A stretch of DNA of 64,000 bases, from the NCBI GenBank assembly GCA_951213105.1, contig OX578153.1:49091539-49155538 (forward strand), given 5' to 3'. This DNA is from Amaurobius ferox. Its lineage: Eukaryota > Arthropoda > Arachnida > Araneae > Amaurobiidae. This document shows, in pieces, positions 33,120 through 44,635 of the stretch; within the stretch, counting starts at the first letter, position 1; each line of letters opens with the position of its first letter. Below the pieces are notes generated by a model, which had not been told where the DNA came from, did not search any database, and saw only the letters and a list, made by a program, of their open reading frames with translations. The position numbers and the translations under genes were made by a program.

Positions 33120-35597
33120 ATGGGGTCTCTTTACAATTTTGCAGCAGTAAAAGTTGCTGTTGAAATGTGCAATAACCATCAGCTGAAGAAAGAAATATTT
33201 TGCGTATTGAATTCGGAATATGATGAAAATAAAAGAGGTGATAGGAAACAACGAAAAATACTGTGGGCTGAAATAGTAGAAAAAAATGCAAGGATCATAT
33301 TCGATGAAATGGTCCTAACAAAACAACTGCAGGAAAAGGTAATAGGTGCTCTCCTATTAATCGGAATGCGGATACTTTCTTGGGCAAAACATCATGAAGT
33401 AACTCTAGGGTTTTCGCGTAACTATAGCTACAACTTTTTTAACAGCAGCACATTTATCACATCACAAGGTATCGTAGATTGTAAAAAAGCCGCAGAAGCG
33501 ATGTTTTTGGACACACATTTAACAATTAAACAGAAGTATAAATTGGCTCTTCTGTATTGCATGAATCAGCATATTCCTGCTTTGGACAAGCAAATGACAA
33601 TGAAAGAAAAAGAAGAATTTTATAATTCTGAAAATCCAAGTATGATCCAGCAACCACATTTTGTAAAGTTTTGGTCTTATTATCTGAAGGACGATGTAGA
33701 TAAACTAAGCGGAGGCACAAACCCTTATTTATTTGGGCTTCAAATGGCTATAAAAAGTGGAAGCAAAGATGTAGTGGAATATTTCTTAGAACAAACAAAT
33801 TGGATCACAACTGAAGGTGCTCTAATTTATGCTGCTATAGAGGCAGTTAACAATAGCATGGAAGGTGAGGATGAGTCCATTGTTTTCAACGATTGTGAAG
33901 ATGTGTTTTGGACAGCTAGTTATAGGGAAAATGGTTGGATTGGACAATGGGTGCCAAATCACTACTATGCTGAAGTCTTGTGCTTCCTATTTTCGAAAAT
34001 GAGACGAAATACACAGGTAGCATTTTTAAAAGAAGACCTTGTAGAAAATGAAGATGATCCTTATTTTGTATATTCTAGGGTATTGAAATTATTTCTAGAC
34101 TTTCCGTACCAAGATTACTTTTTAAAAACTGCAAGATTGATGTGGGATTTTTTGCCACACAGCAGTTATATTGAACTGTCAAGAAACTTTACGCTTAAGA
34201 TTGGAACTTGTAATGGATATCAAGGGTATGGTGAAGGATTGTTTTACGACTATAAAGAGCTTTTGAGGAAATTTTTGATGGAAATACCCGAACATTATAA
34301 ACGATTTGTTTTTACAGATTATCGTTTCGACAATGGTTATTCACACGAAATGTTTAATGCGAGTAGTATATTAATTTGTCACTTATTTACACAAGAAAGC
34401 TATACTTATCAAGATAAAATAATAATCGAATGGATATTAGACAATGCAACTAATGAAGAGAAAGAGAATATTATTTCGTCTAGGAAAGGAACAGAAACGT
34501 GTTTAAAGCTAATTCAATTAAGAAGATTGAGATTACTTGATGAATTTGTATCAAATTGCTATATTTCAAAAGAGAAGGTGCAGAAGTTCAAAAGAGAACT
34601 TAGCATTACAGAAGAAGCGTATAATGCCTGTATTTATTTTATATCAAATGATGAATGGCATGAAGTTGAGTCATTCATGAGGTGGAGCACTTTAACTGAT
34701 GTGGATATAAATAAACTTAAGGAAAAAATGATTTACTCCGAGTATGGAAAAATTGCATGTCTGAAAACTATATCACGTGTTAAAAAATTAACAGCTATTG
34801 ATAAAATGATCAAGTTTTGCTTACCTACTGAAGAAAAAGCAACAGAATTCAAGAAAATATTAATCTTTCATTCTCTAGGAATGGCTAAATGCAAGGAGTT
34901 AGTAATTGCAGATCAAGTAGATCTTGCAAATGAATTTACCAAGTGGAGTCTTTCTTCTGAGGAAGAAATAAAGCAATATAAGAAAGATGTGGGCAATGAA
35001 ATAGGAAGAGATGTTTGTGCAAGATTGATCTGCAAACCTTATTCTAGAGGAAGTGATAACCGAATGCAATTGCTCACCGGTGGTGAGTGGATAAAACTGG
35101 AATTATTTTTAACTTGGTGTTTTACCTCTGAAGATGAAATATATAATTTTAAAAAGTCTTTCACAATGAGAGATGCAGACGGTGCTCGGAATCGTTTAAT
35201 AGATCTGCACTTTGGCCTAATTAACAACGATCAGTGGGAAGATGCGGAAATATTTTATATTTGGCTTTGTTTATCCGATGAAGAAATACGGGAGCTAAAA
35301 CAGGAAACTATTTTATCTATTGCGTGTATGTCTCGGATATATGAATCACTGAAGGACACTGATCATAGGAACTTTTTGAATTACGCAGGTGGTAAATGGG
35401 AGAAAATAGAGCTTTTCTTGAGATGGTGCTTGGACGACGTATATGATGTTCTTCATTTCAAAAATAAGTATGATGCAGTATACGGGTTTAAAAGTTATAG
35501 AAACCGAGGAGTAGCTATGACCCAACGTAAAAGGAATTATTTAAATCAATTTTATTTACTTATTAAAATGTTCCTCAATGACTTGTGCCAGCAATAA
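33120..35597 (+). CDS. Uncharacterised 825-residue helical-repeat protein
   Basis: I do not recognise this protein. It is one uninterrupted frame in an otherwise stop-rich region, so selection on it is likely. Residues 1-430 are mixed helical sequence; 'GLQMAIKSGSKDVVEYFLEQ' (206-225) faintly recalls an ankyrin-type helix pair. Residues 432-784 hold about eight copies of a unit of 41-58 residues. Each has a hydrophobic helix of the form F..W/C, then an acidic turn (SEEE, TEEK, SDEE), then a helix ending F/L-K. Copies begin near 432, 473, 516, 560, 602, 660, 709 and 763. Most are followed by a Cys-containing segment ('TCLKLI', 'ACLKTI', 'KCKELV', 'VCARLI'). No signal peptide or membrane segment is evident, so it is probably intracellular. 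A scaffold or binding role is only a guess from the repeat architecture. The coding sequence has no intron. A retrocopy or lineage-expanded family member are both possible. Confidence 0.85.
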   Translation: MGSLYNFAAVKVAVEMCNNHQLKKEIFCVLNSEYDENKRGDRKQRKILWAEIVEKNARIIFDEMVLTKQLQEKVIGALLLIGMRILSWAKHHEVTLGFSRNYSYNFFNSSTFITSQGIVDCKKAAEAMFLDTHLTIKQKYKLALLYCMNQHIPALDKQMTMKEKEEFYNSENPSMIQQPHFVKFWSYYLKDDVDKLSGGTNPYLFGLQMAIKSGSKDVVEYFLEQTNWITTEGALIYAAIEAVNNSMEGEDESIVFNDCEDVFWTASYRENGWIGQWVPNHYYAEVLCFLFSKMRRNTQVAFLKEDLVENEDDPYFVYSRVLKLFLDFPYQDYFLKTARLMWDFLPHSSYIELSRNFTLKIGTCNGYQGYGEGLFYDYKELLRKFLMEIPEHYKRFVFTDYRFDNGYSHEMFNASSILICHLFTQESYTYQDKIIIEWILDNATNEEKENIISSRKGTETCLKLIQLRRLRLLDEFVSNCYISKEKVQKFKRELSITEEAYNACIYFISNDEWHEVESFMRWSTLTDVDINKLKEKMIYSEYGKIACLKTISRVKKLTAIDKMIKFCLPTEEKATEFKKILIFHSLGMAKCKELVIADQVDLANEFTKWSLSSEEEIKQYKKDVGNEIGRDVCARLICKPYSRGSDNRMQLLTGGEWIKLELFLTWCFTSEDEIYNFKKSFTMRDADGARNRLIDLHFGLINNDQWEDAEIFYIWLCLSDEEIRELKQETILSIACMSRIYESLKDTDHRNFLNYAGGKWEKIELFLRWCLDDVYDVLHFKNKYDAVYGFKSYRNRGVAMTQRKRNYLNQFYLLIKMFLNDLCQQ

Positions 35598-35598
35598 A
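35593..35598 (+). terminator. Polyadenylation hexamer overlapping the stop codon
   Basis: AATAAA occupies 35593-35598 and contains the TAA stop (35595-35597). If used, cleavage would fall 10-30 bases later and the 3' UTR would be extremely short. Another AATAAA-like word lies at about 35790, so this one may not be the site used. Confidence 0.4.
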
Positions 35599-36235
35599 AG
35601 AAGCACAGATGATCTGTAAGTTTTTCATTAAAATTTAAAAAGCAACCAACGGGTAAATTGTAATTGTATACTTTACCAGATGTCATTAAATCAATTTTCC
35701 ATTTGATTCTTGTCTTGTTTAAAATGCTTTTATACACCTATATCTGTTATGATAAGTCATAATATTTATTCAGTTTATTAAATATATTTGAATAAATATT
35801 TAGAATTAAATATATTCCATGCAGAATAATCATTTTTAATTAGAGCCAAATTGTAGTGAATAATGTATGTATCAAAATCAATTTGGTAAAATAGGACGAT
35901 TTTTATACGTGTAGAACTCTCGGTCATACCACTTTCAGTTCCTTGAGAAATAATTAAGTGCGAGATCATCGTCACTCCATTTTGGTTCCGATTGAATTTT
36001 CTATTCTTTTTTATCAGCTTAGCCTCAACTGGCACACTATTGATTACTATGATATATAATTCAACGAAAATCTTGAATTTTGATTATATTGTTTTAAAAT
36101 CATTCAATTCATAAGGATTAAATTCAAACTATCGCAATTATTTTATATAATGTATCAACATATCAAATTTCATGACGGCACGTACTTCTTAAGTGATCTT
36201 CTTAAGTTATATTACCAATACTTCAAATACAAACA
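35599..36235. other. Downstream flank of the 825-residue gene
   Basis: AT-rich and noncoding. The word 'aataaatattt' near 35791 is an alternative poly-A signal. Confidence 0.4.
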
Positions 36236-37180
36236 ATCTGATGTAGGCAGCGCATGATTTTCCTTATATAATGCAATAAATTTACTACTTTTACAGTAAA
36301 CAAATAATGTATAAGATCCACGATATTGTGTTTTTATAGTTGAATTGTACATTTGGCGATATTTTGGATGACAAAGTGTAAAACAATTTCAAAGTAGCCA
36401 ATTTACTTTTATTTCGCGCAACTCTAAATAAACAATTATCAATGTTGATAGCATCCTCTATAAGCGATATAGTTCATGTATTAAAATATTATAATAATGA
36501 ATTCATCAACTAGGCGTCATTTTCATTAATTTAGCGTCATTTTTGCAATTTCGACAATAGATTTCTCAATCTGGGGCGGAATATTGACAAGGCGATACTT
36601 AGCTAAATTATTCGCCAAATGAATCATCATGTATTACAGACAAACGGAGAGAAGAGCATTTCTTATATAATAGGAGGTATGACTTTAATCAGAATTTGCG
36701 CAACATTACTTTCCATTTGGCAGAAATTTGCCGACATTTTTGTCTCTTTGGCAACATTTTACATAATCGTCAAGTTTGCGACGTCTGCCTAAATATCTCG
36801 CCAATCGTTACGAACAGAAGGACGGAGATATGGGTATTCTTATAGTTTATTCTTCCGTTCTTTACACTATTTTGAACTTTCATTGAATAGTCATCATGTT
36901 TTTCGATTTAATGTCATTTTTGGCGATATTTTAGTTAATTTGGAAGCATTTAAAATGTCGGCATATTGGCAACATTTCGCCTAAATCGTTGCTAAAATTC
37001 AAGCGTTATAGGCGGAGGAATATGTTATTCTTATAGCAGATAAATGACTAATGGAGTCCTAATACAAAAGTTTACCTGTCTTTCCTCATGAATGGAATGC
37101 GTTAGATCCATGAGAATGATGTCACCAAACTTATAGCATGATATTGCATATTAAAAGTGAACATATTTCACAATGGTTAG
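36236..37180 (+). repeat. CGCCAA-rich interspersed repeat, rearranged copies
   Basis: 36236-36310 matches the start of the family ('gatgtaggcagcgcatga'). 36505-36640 and 36700-36830 match its middle, and 36890-37180 matches the middle to the end ('gaatggaatgcgttagatcc', 'gaatgatgtcaccaaac'). It reads as two or three partial copies in the same orientation, perhaps from a local duplication. Confidence 0.65.
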
Positions 37181-39780
37181 TATTTATTTTATGTGATTTT
37201 ATGATACATTTATTTGAAAATATGCAATTTTTCCTGAACGGCCTGTGCCAGCGATCTAAATTTCATGTCAATCTTTTTCTAATAAACATTATATGAATGA
37301 TTAACATGAATGATTTCACTACTATTGCTAAAATTTAAAAAAAATGAAATATGAATGATTTTAAATCAGCAAATGTGGCTTATTGCCTTAGCCTATTCAT
37401 GTATGTGAAAGACCTGACAAGAAAACACCAGCAACTGAATTTATCACAATATAAAAAAAAAATCACATGTCTTGTAGTAAAATAATGTTACTACTATTTA
37501 AATTAAAATACATAAATAAAAAACAATTGAACACTTTTACTTATTTTATACCTATATTTTACTTTATTATATTTAATAGTTAATTAGTATTTTTAAAAAA
37601 TTCTATTGGTTATTGCAGAATATTTTTTCTAGCAAATTTATGATTTAAGTTTATTTTGCTCAAAAGATTCAGAAAATAGACCAAAATGTGAAGTGCATAT
37701 TCTTCACAAAAAAACAAAAATCGAGGGATACAATTTTCTTCAAAATTGAGTAAAGTAAATTAGAAATAATTTACACGATTGAACACCAGCTTCAAAAGAT
37801 AAATAAAAAAAATATTATACTGTTTAAACAGATACCATGAAGGTATAAAGTTATCAAAATATTTTACCAATCACCAATCTTAATCTTTCAAGTAAAAAAA
37901 AAATTATCCCCAAAAAAATCAAGAATGACATTAAAAAGATTTTGATTTTTTAAGATATTAAAAAATATATATTAATTTGAAACATATAATACACAATGAA
38001 ACAATACTGAATACATCACATTCTTATATATAAAAAATTTTTTGTTTTCAATATTAAAATATATAATATCATTCAAAAGTTATTAGTGCTTAAAATAATA
38101 AAAATCAATTTTCAAATTTTATCAACCAAGAATTATGCACCATTCAAGAGTTTAGTTAAATTTCATATTTCAATTAGATTAAAATAAAATGTTCACTATC
38201 AATTTATGTAAAATTTAAAATTTGACAGTAAGAAGCATATTTCTAGCTTAAAACAAAATTATTGACATCAATAAAAATCAACATGTGTAATTAGATAAAT
38301 ATAATAGTTTAATGATATACATTGACCAAAATGAAATATTAAGCACTGTGCGAATGTCAATTATATTAAATTATCATTAATTTTTTTGATTAATCAAGAT
38401 TATTTATCAATTCTAAATTTTAAAATTCATTCAAAATACATAATTATCACCGCTAAAAATCACGGCGCCAGAAATAAGTTTACCATTATCAAAGGAATTC
38501 AAAAAAAGTTTTTTTAAATAAATTATTTTATTAACATTAAAATTTTCATTTGCATGCCAGAAGGACTGGTCACGCACCAGAAATAAGTTAACCAGATGTT
38601 GTGATAAGGACTGTAAAAAGAGATCTTTAAGAAAAATAAAAGTTAATATACAATCCCCATCACACATCTAGTTGGATCAGACACTCACATACAATAAAAA
38701 AAATGGGAATTAATTAATTAATGGTTAGTTGCTTAATGGAAGGGGATCGTATAAGTGGGGAATAGAATTTAGAATATAAAAGAACAATGCGTCGTGTAAT
38801 TTTTTTAACAAAATTTAAACCTTTGCATGTGAGCGCCTAAAAAAAATACAGCATACAAAAAAAATAATACATAAGAGACTTTAAGTACTTGTTATATGAA
38901 ATACAAATTTGTACATGCCTGTATGGATCCAAAATCAAAAGAATAAAAAAAATTTAAGATGAGATAATATTTAATGTGTCTCTAAAAAATATAAGAACAC
39001 TAAAATAAAAAAATTCTTTATTGTAGTAAAAAAAAATGTTTATTCTCATACTTGTTCATTTTTATCTACTTGGTCGATGAATAAATTGTCACTAGTATCA
39101 CTTAAATTATTTCTTAATTCATGCAGTAAACACAGCAATGTTGAATTTCAAGATTTTATTGATAATTGTTCACATTTATGAACACTCAACTTATATTATA
39201 TTTCTTATTCTGCACATGAAAATATATAGTAATAATTATGAATCAATATAATTCTTGTTTATAGCAATTTTCATTATAATCAAAATTTATAGGTCAATAT
39301 CATGAACTCAGTGCAATTTCATAATGCACTTCTTAAACATTTCACAACTTGATATCCTTGAAGATGAAGCTTATAGAATTGCCAATCACAAATAAAGGAA
39401 CTCATGTTAGCTGAACAAAATATATATATTTGAAGCAGAATTTATGCGTGTTTCTCTCATTAAAAAAACATAGAATCACAAAATTCACTTAAGAAAACAA
39501 CCATAGCTTTGCCAATTAAGATAACTGTATGATCAAGAATGCGATGGAACAAAGGTTGCAATCTTGAATTTTGTTCTAGATCAATGATGATTTCAATACT
39601 GCACAATGTAATTCGATAGAATCTGCACTTCACCAGACTCCTCAATAAGACAATTGTACACTTCAACTATATGTCTACATGTTTCAAACAGTAGTATTCA
39701 TAATTGATCACTGATGCAACATCAATAAGGTAGCAACTTATAATTTAAAATTTAAGAATTCATATATGTATTACGACAAA
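37181..39780. other. 2.6 kb AT-rich noncoding stretch
   Basis: Very AT-rich with many A runs. No frame longer than about 80 residues, no recognised repeat. The segment 'gccagaaataagtt' near 38466 recurs as 'accagaaataagtt' near 38577. Confidence 0.45.
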
Positions 39781-40025
39781 ATAAAAAAAAATGGCAAAGC
39801 AAGGGACACCAAGGCCCCCTGCCAACGAAAACACAACCTCTATACTTGAAGACTTTCAGGAGAGAATGGCTCAGCACTTTTTAGACCGGAAGAAAATCTC
39901 CCGCCTAATCAGATGTTGCCATCCGTAAAAACCTAACTAAATTCTCGCTGAACCAGAGAGGTTCCTTTGCCAATCATCGAGAAAAAAGGGATGTCATTTT
40001 GCTGCAGTTTTGAAAGAGGGCGTAG
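39781..40025. other. GC-richer island, unassigned
   Basis: About 240 bp of balanced composition inside very AT-rich DNA. No long frame. It could be a promoter or untranslated first exon, or part of the transposon ending in the MULE gene. I cannot decide. Confidence 0.3.
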
Positions 40026-40538
40026 ACCGTACATGAAAATATGAATTCAGCAACGTGTTATAATTTAATTAATGAAAAGAGACAATTGGCCCATTAATGA
40101 TTATATAAAATAAAAGCAATTTTGAATAATAAATTTTAAATAAAATATTTAATGAATTATAAAAAAAAAATGTTAATTTTGAATAGTAAAAATAATAACG
40201 TGTTGTGACGAGTCACAACAGACTTCTTATAATAATTTGAACACAAAGCAACCGCGCAGCAACCAGACATTTTTGCGCTCACAAAACACAATTTAAATAC
40301 AACAATTAATCAAAATTATACTTTATATACGTGAAAATACTAATATATATATATATCTGTAATACACAGATTTGCACTTAAACTTCATTTTTACGATAGA
40401 ATTACAAATTATACTAAAACAACAACTGACACAGTTTATGTTTTTCCATAGAACTGAATACTACTCGGAGAAACAGGCACTTCTCCTTCTAAACCAGTGA
40501 CATCACGAACGGCGAGAACATCCACACTCTATAATACT

Positions 40539-40825
40539 GGGGGGCGCGATAGCCCATTGGTTAGCGCGTTGGAGTTGCACTCGGTAGGCCCGGGTTCGAT
40601 TCCAGCCACTGCCAAAACTGCCGCCGTGTTCATGCGGAGTACGATCACGTTAAACATGTGGGTCCGAAAGTCCTTCCGAGAGGTTGGTGGTAGGGGAAGG
40701 AGGGTACGGTCCCTGTGGATGCCTCCCCCACTGGGTTCCGGTCTAAATTGGGTGGCACTTCCCGACCGTCCAAACAGTTACCTTACACCTTTCTGGTAGG
40801 TCGGACGGTCTGGGTTTCAACAACA
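40539..40825 (+). mobile_element. tRNA-headed SINE, full length
   Basis: tRNA-like head 'gcgatagcccattggttagc' with B-box 'gggttcgattcc', the shared body, and tail 'ggtctgggtttcaacaaca'. The 15 bp duplication 'acactctataatact' lies at 40524-40538 and 40826-40840. It is very similar to 5713-6000, so recent. Confidence 0.9.
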
Positions 40826-41096
40826 ACACTCTATAATACTGTCGACAGCGGCATTCTGGTATTTTGATCTCAGACCCTCCCTGTAATGCATTTCCTGGAT
40901 GGCTTCATTTCCTCAGCCAATGAATTTCGAGGCATTTATCGAGTAAACGAAGCAAACAGCTTGGCAGTTGTGGAACATCATTTCCAGTTCGATTTGGTGT
41001 GCAATAATTTTAGTCCTTTTGACAATTTCGAGTCGTAATGGAGGAGCTGAAAGTAATCACTGAAAACCATGTGCTTTACATTAAGACTATGAATAT

Positions 41097-42510
41097 ATGA
41101 TCCATAGAGAAAATAAATGTCGGACGTTCATGTGGCTATGTAGTAAAGAAAGAAGTGAGAAGTGCAGAGGACGGATTTTAACTAAGGAAAATGATGTAAT
41201 GAAGGAAACTTCCCACGTATGTAAGCCTGATTTGGCGGCAACAGATGTAAAAAGTTGTCTTCACAGCGCTAAAAAAAGAGCCAGAGAAGAAGATACTGCA
41301 ATACCATCAATATATAAAGAAGAAATCGGCAGAATTTTGAACAAAGGTTATGAGTTTGTGACAAAAATTTCCGTATATACATCCGCTAAGCATACTTTAA
41401 ATCGTATTAGAAGAAAAGAACAAGGATTCCAAGTGGAGCTGAAAAACCCTAAGGATATTATTTTATCTGAAAGATTGTTGGCCGATGGATGTTGGAAAGA
41501 TGGTGCTGAGAATTATCTTTTAGCTGATGATGAAAGGGATGGGATAATTGTCATCTTTGTTACTCAAAAATGAAAAGACACTTTAGCTGAGAATCTACAG
41601 TGGTAGATGGTATCTTTAAAAGTTGTTCCCAACAGTTCAAAGAGATTTTCACTGCTCACGTGGACATTGGAAATTCAAGAGAAGAAACTAATATAATTTC
41701 TGTTGTTTACGGTTTTTACCAGATAAAAGAAAGGTTACGCATGAAAGGTTTTTTGCTCTTGTGAGGGAGAAGATTCCAAACTGGAAACCCAACGAAAAAA
41801 AAATGATTTCGAAGAAGGAACAGTTTGGGCAACTATAGAACAGGCAACTATAGAAGGGCAACAGTTTGAGAACTATATTTCCAAATGCAGTTTTTAATGG
41901 CTGTCGCTTATATTTCACCCATATTTATGGCGTAAAGTGCAAGCATTCGGACTGGTTCGTCAGTATACAGAAAGCTCAACTTCGCAAGGGCTGCACACAT
42001 TCTTATATGGAGACGAATTTCCAGTAGATGAAGAAATATGGCTATTGAAGAAAGATGGCTGTATATTCAAGAAAAAGCACTTTCAGTTCCTTCTCTGCAG
42101 AAGTTTTACGATTATTTTGTTTCTCAATGTATGGAAAACACCACTTTCGCAATAGAAACATGGAATTATTTTAATGCTCGTCACCGAACTAATAACGCCT
42201 TGGAAGGATGGCACTTCAAACTCTACTCGATAATGAACAGACCACAGCCAAACTTTTAGAAAGTAGTCACAGCTTTAAAGAAAGATGCGAAATACTACGA
42301 TTATGGAATTGACAAAAGATACCAAAATTTAGAAGGAAAGAAAAGAAAACTTAAGTACGTAAAAGTAGATGAACAAATTAAGAATACCCTCGACGGGTAC
42401 AATTTGAACAAAGCCGTTCGAAAATGTCTTACAATCCTTTCATGCGTACGGAAATTAAATAAAATTTTATACGTACAGAAATTGGAATTTAAAAAACACA
42501 TAAAAAATTT
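41097..42510 (+). pseudogene. FLYWCH / MULE-type transposase, decayed
   Basis: The intact first piece (41097-41573, 158 residues) carries a FLYWCH-like zinc finger ending ('WLCSKERSEKCRGRILT', then 'HVCKPD') and a linker. After a frame change near 41575 the sequence reads 'VDGIFKSC' (family: VDGTFK, the first catalytic Asp region). Further on come 'KVQAFGLVRQY', then 'FYDYFVSQCM', 'WNYF' and 'RTNNALEGWH', the signature C-terminal segment of MULE transposases that follow FLYWCH fingers. Several frameshifts and stops break it, so no full enzyme can be made. I saw no terminal inverted repeats. The start codon at 41097 is not certain, because part of the zinc finger may lie upstream in another frame. 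Confidence 0.72.
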
Positions 42511-44635
42511 AGAAACAATTTAAAAAACACATAAAAAAAACCAATTTTTAAACACGCCAAAAATAATAATACTGCCAGTCCTGAACCTGGATGAAGTGTG
42601 AAGGAAAATTTATTTAAATTCACAAAAAAAAAAAAATAAACCAAATAATAAAAAAATTTAAAAACATATAAAAAAACAACATTCAAACACGCCCTGTCCA
42701 ACCCCCCCCCCCCCCCCTGTTAACTGCTGTGAGTCTTTTTTTACCCCTCAATTTAGAATTCGATCAGATTTGCAACGATTTTTCATTCGGTCGGGAATGG
42801 AGCTGTCGGGTTTGCGATGACCCCGTTGGATCTACTATGCTAATCTGAAGTAGCTAGCTCAAAGCCTTCCTGGTTGATAAGGGTTGGAGATATTTATTTT
42901 CTTTGAAAATGGGTACTAAATAAACACAGTACCGAGGTAATGTATTTTTTTTTTCGTAGCAGGAATTAAGATACAATTTAATAAATCGCAGCAAATGCTT
43001 GATATTTATTTTCTGCATTCACAAATCAAAACAGTTTTCCAGAGCTTGGGAGGGCGGAAGCCCCCTTCCCCTAATTACATTCCAATGCACTTTGACATAC
43101 ATTAATTATTTATTTGACAAAGAATGCTCTATTTAATTTTTTTTACCCATGCCATTTAACGTTATTATTTAACATGAGAAGCAAAATAAATATTTGAGAA
43201 ATATAAAAAAAAATCCCCATGGTGTATATGGAAGCTTATGGATGCCAACGAAAGTGGATTTTCAATTTACAAACAGAAAGGATCATTGAAACTGTTGCAA
43301 CGTGATGGCATGTTTTGCTATATATATTCAGGCACAAATATTATTCTGAATAATAAGCTATTTTAAATGAAGCGGGTACATGTGACCAAGACATTACAAT
43401 AAATGAGACAGATAAATAATGTACCTCATTTTGCACTTAGGTATATCAGGGGCGGCTATTCAGCGAGGCCGCGCGGACCCCCTTGATCAAGCACTTCAAA
43501 TTATTTTAGTTATATAGGTTAATTACAATGTTTAAGGAAATTATCTATGAATTTCACATTTCAACTAAAATTCGAATTATTGAAAATAAGTGATGAAATT
43601 GTCACTAGATGGCAGCACTAAAACTTTGAAAGAGATCTTTTTATGATGCTCATTTCATACTATATTAAGACTATAGGGGAAAATACTGCATTACAGGGAA
43701 AGACGAGAGATTTTTAATGAGGCCGCGTCCCTTTATCGGCTCTGGCTGATAGAATGAGCGGTATGTTAATATAACGGCAGTAAAAATTAAGAGTTAAAAA
43801 AACAGACATTGCAATATTTCAATCCGATGAGAGCCGCGGCAGTTACAGCGGCTCGTCGCCAAAAAGAAATGAATACTGTGAATCACTGACTCGAATTGGC
43901 AAAGTTTCGCTAATTTGTCCTCGAATATTTTTTTGATAAATGCGTGTTTTCTCTGTCGCTTCTTTTTTAAATAATAAATTTGGATGTTTAAATAAATATT
44001 TGAAAATAAATTACTGTATTTATGTATTTCTGATTTATTTTATTGATTCTATTGACCTAGTTCTTTCAGTTTGGGGTCATGGCGAAATAGTTTAGTATTA
44101 GATACAGAAAATAGAAATTCAAAAATGTTTCGATACATATTTTGTGCTTTTTACTTAATGAGTGGTGGTATTTTGGGGTTTCTGTTTGTTCTTTGCCTTC
44201 GGTAAAAAAATGCATTGTTTGAGGCACTCAGTTTAGTTTTGACCCACCCATCCGCATTACTGAAACTGTTTCACTCCGTAAGCGTCCGGTGGGAAGGGCG
44301 GGGGGTCATTTCTGATATGGGCCCAGACAACCAGTGACTTCCACAGGAGATCCTAAAATGATCCCAAAGATCCTAAAAGCGTCCTATCCTAAGTTGGATG
44401 TCTTGAGACGTCCCGCGTAGGAGCCATTAAAAAGATCCGTCCAGAACGACTCTTTCAGGATTCTTTTAGGAATGATCCTTGGGAAGCTTCGAAAGGAATC
44501 AGCCGAAACGCCGTCGCTATTGGAGCATAGAGTTTCTCGCGCATGCGTGGCTTTGTGATTCGGTGCTTCCTCTACCGGTTACTGGTTAGGCTTGGCTTGT
44601 TGAGCTTTGAATTTATGTGTGCACCGCATGGTATT
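42511..44635. other. Noncoding flank left of the LTR element
   Basis: Contains a C-run near 42703. There is also a possible short DNA element at 43449-43749 whose ends ('caggggcggctattcagc' and, reversed, 'cagccagagccgataaag') are only loosely alike. 44340-44500 holds 'gatccta' and 'gtcct' words like those at 62.1-62.6 kb. Confidence 0.4.

Noticed and set aside
43449..43749. Possible hAT-type short element
   Set aside because: The ends are only loosely inverted and no 8 bp target duplication is visible.
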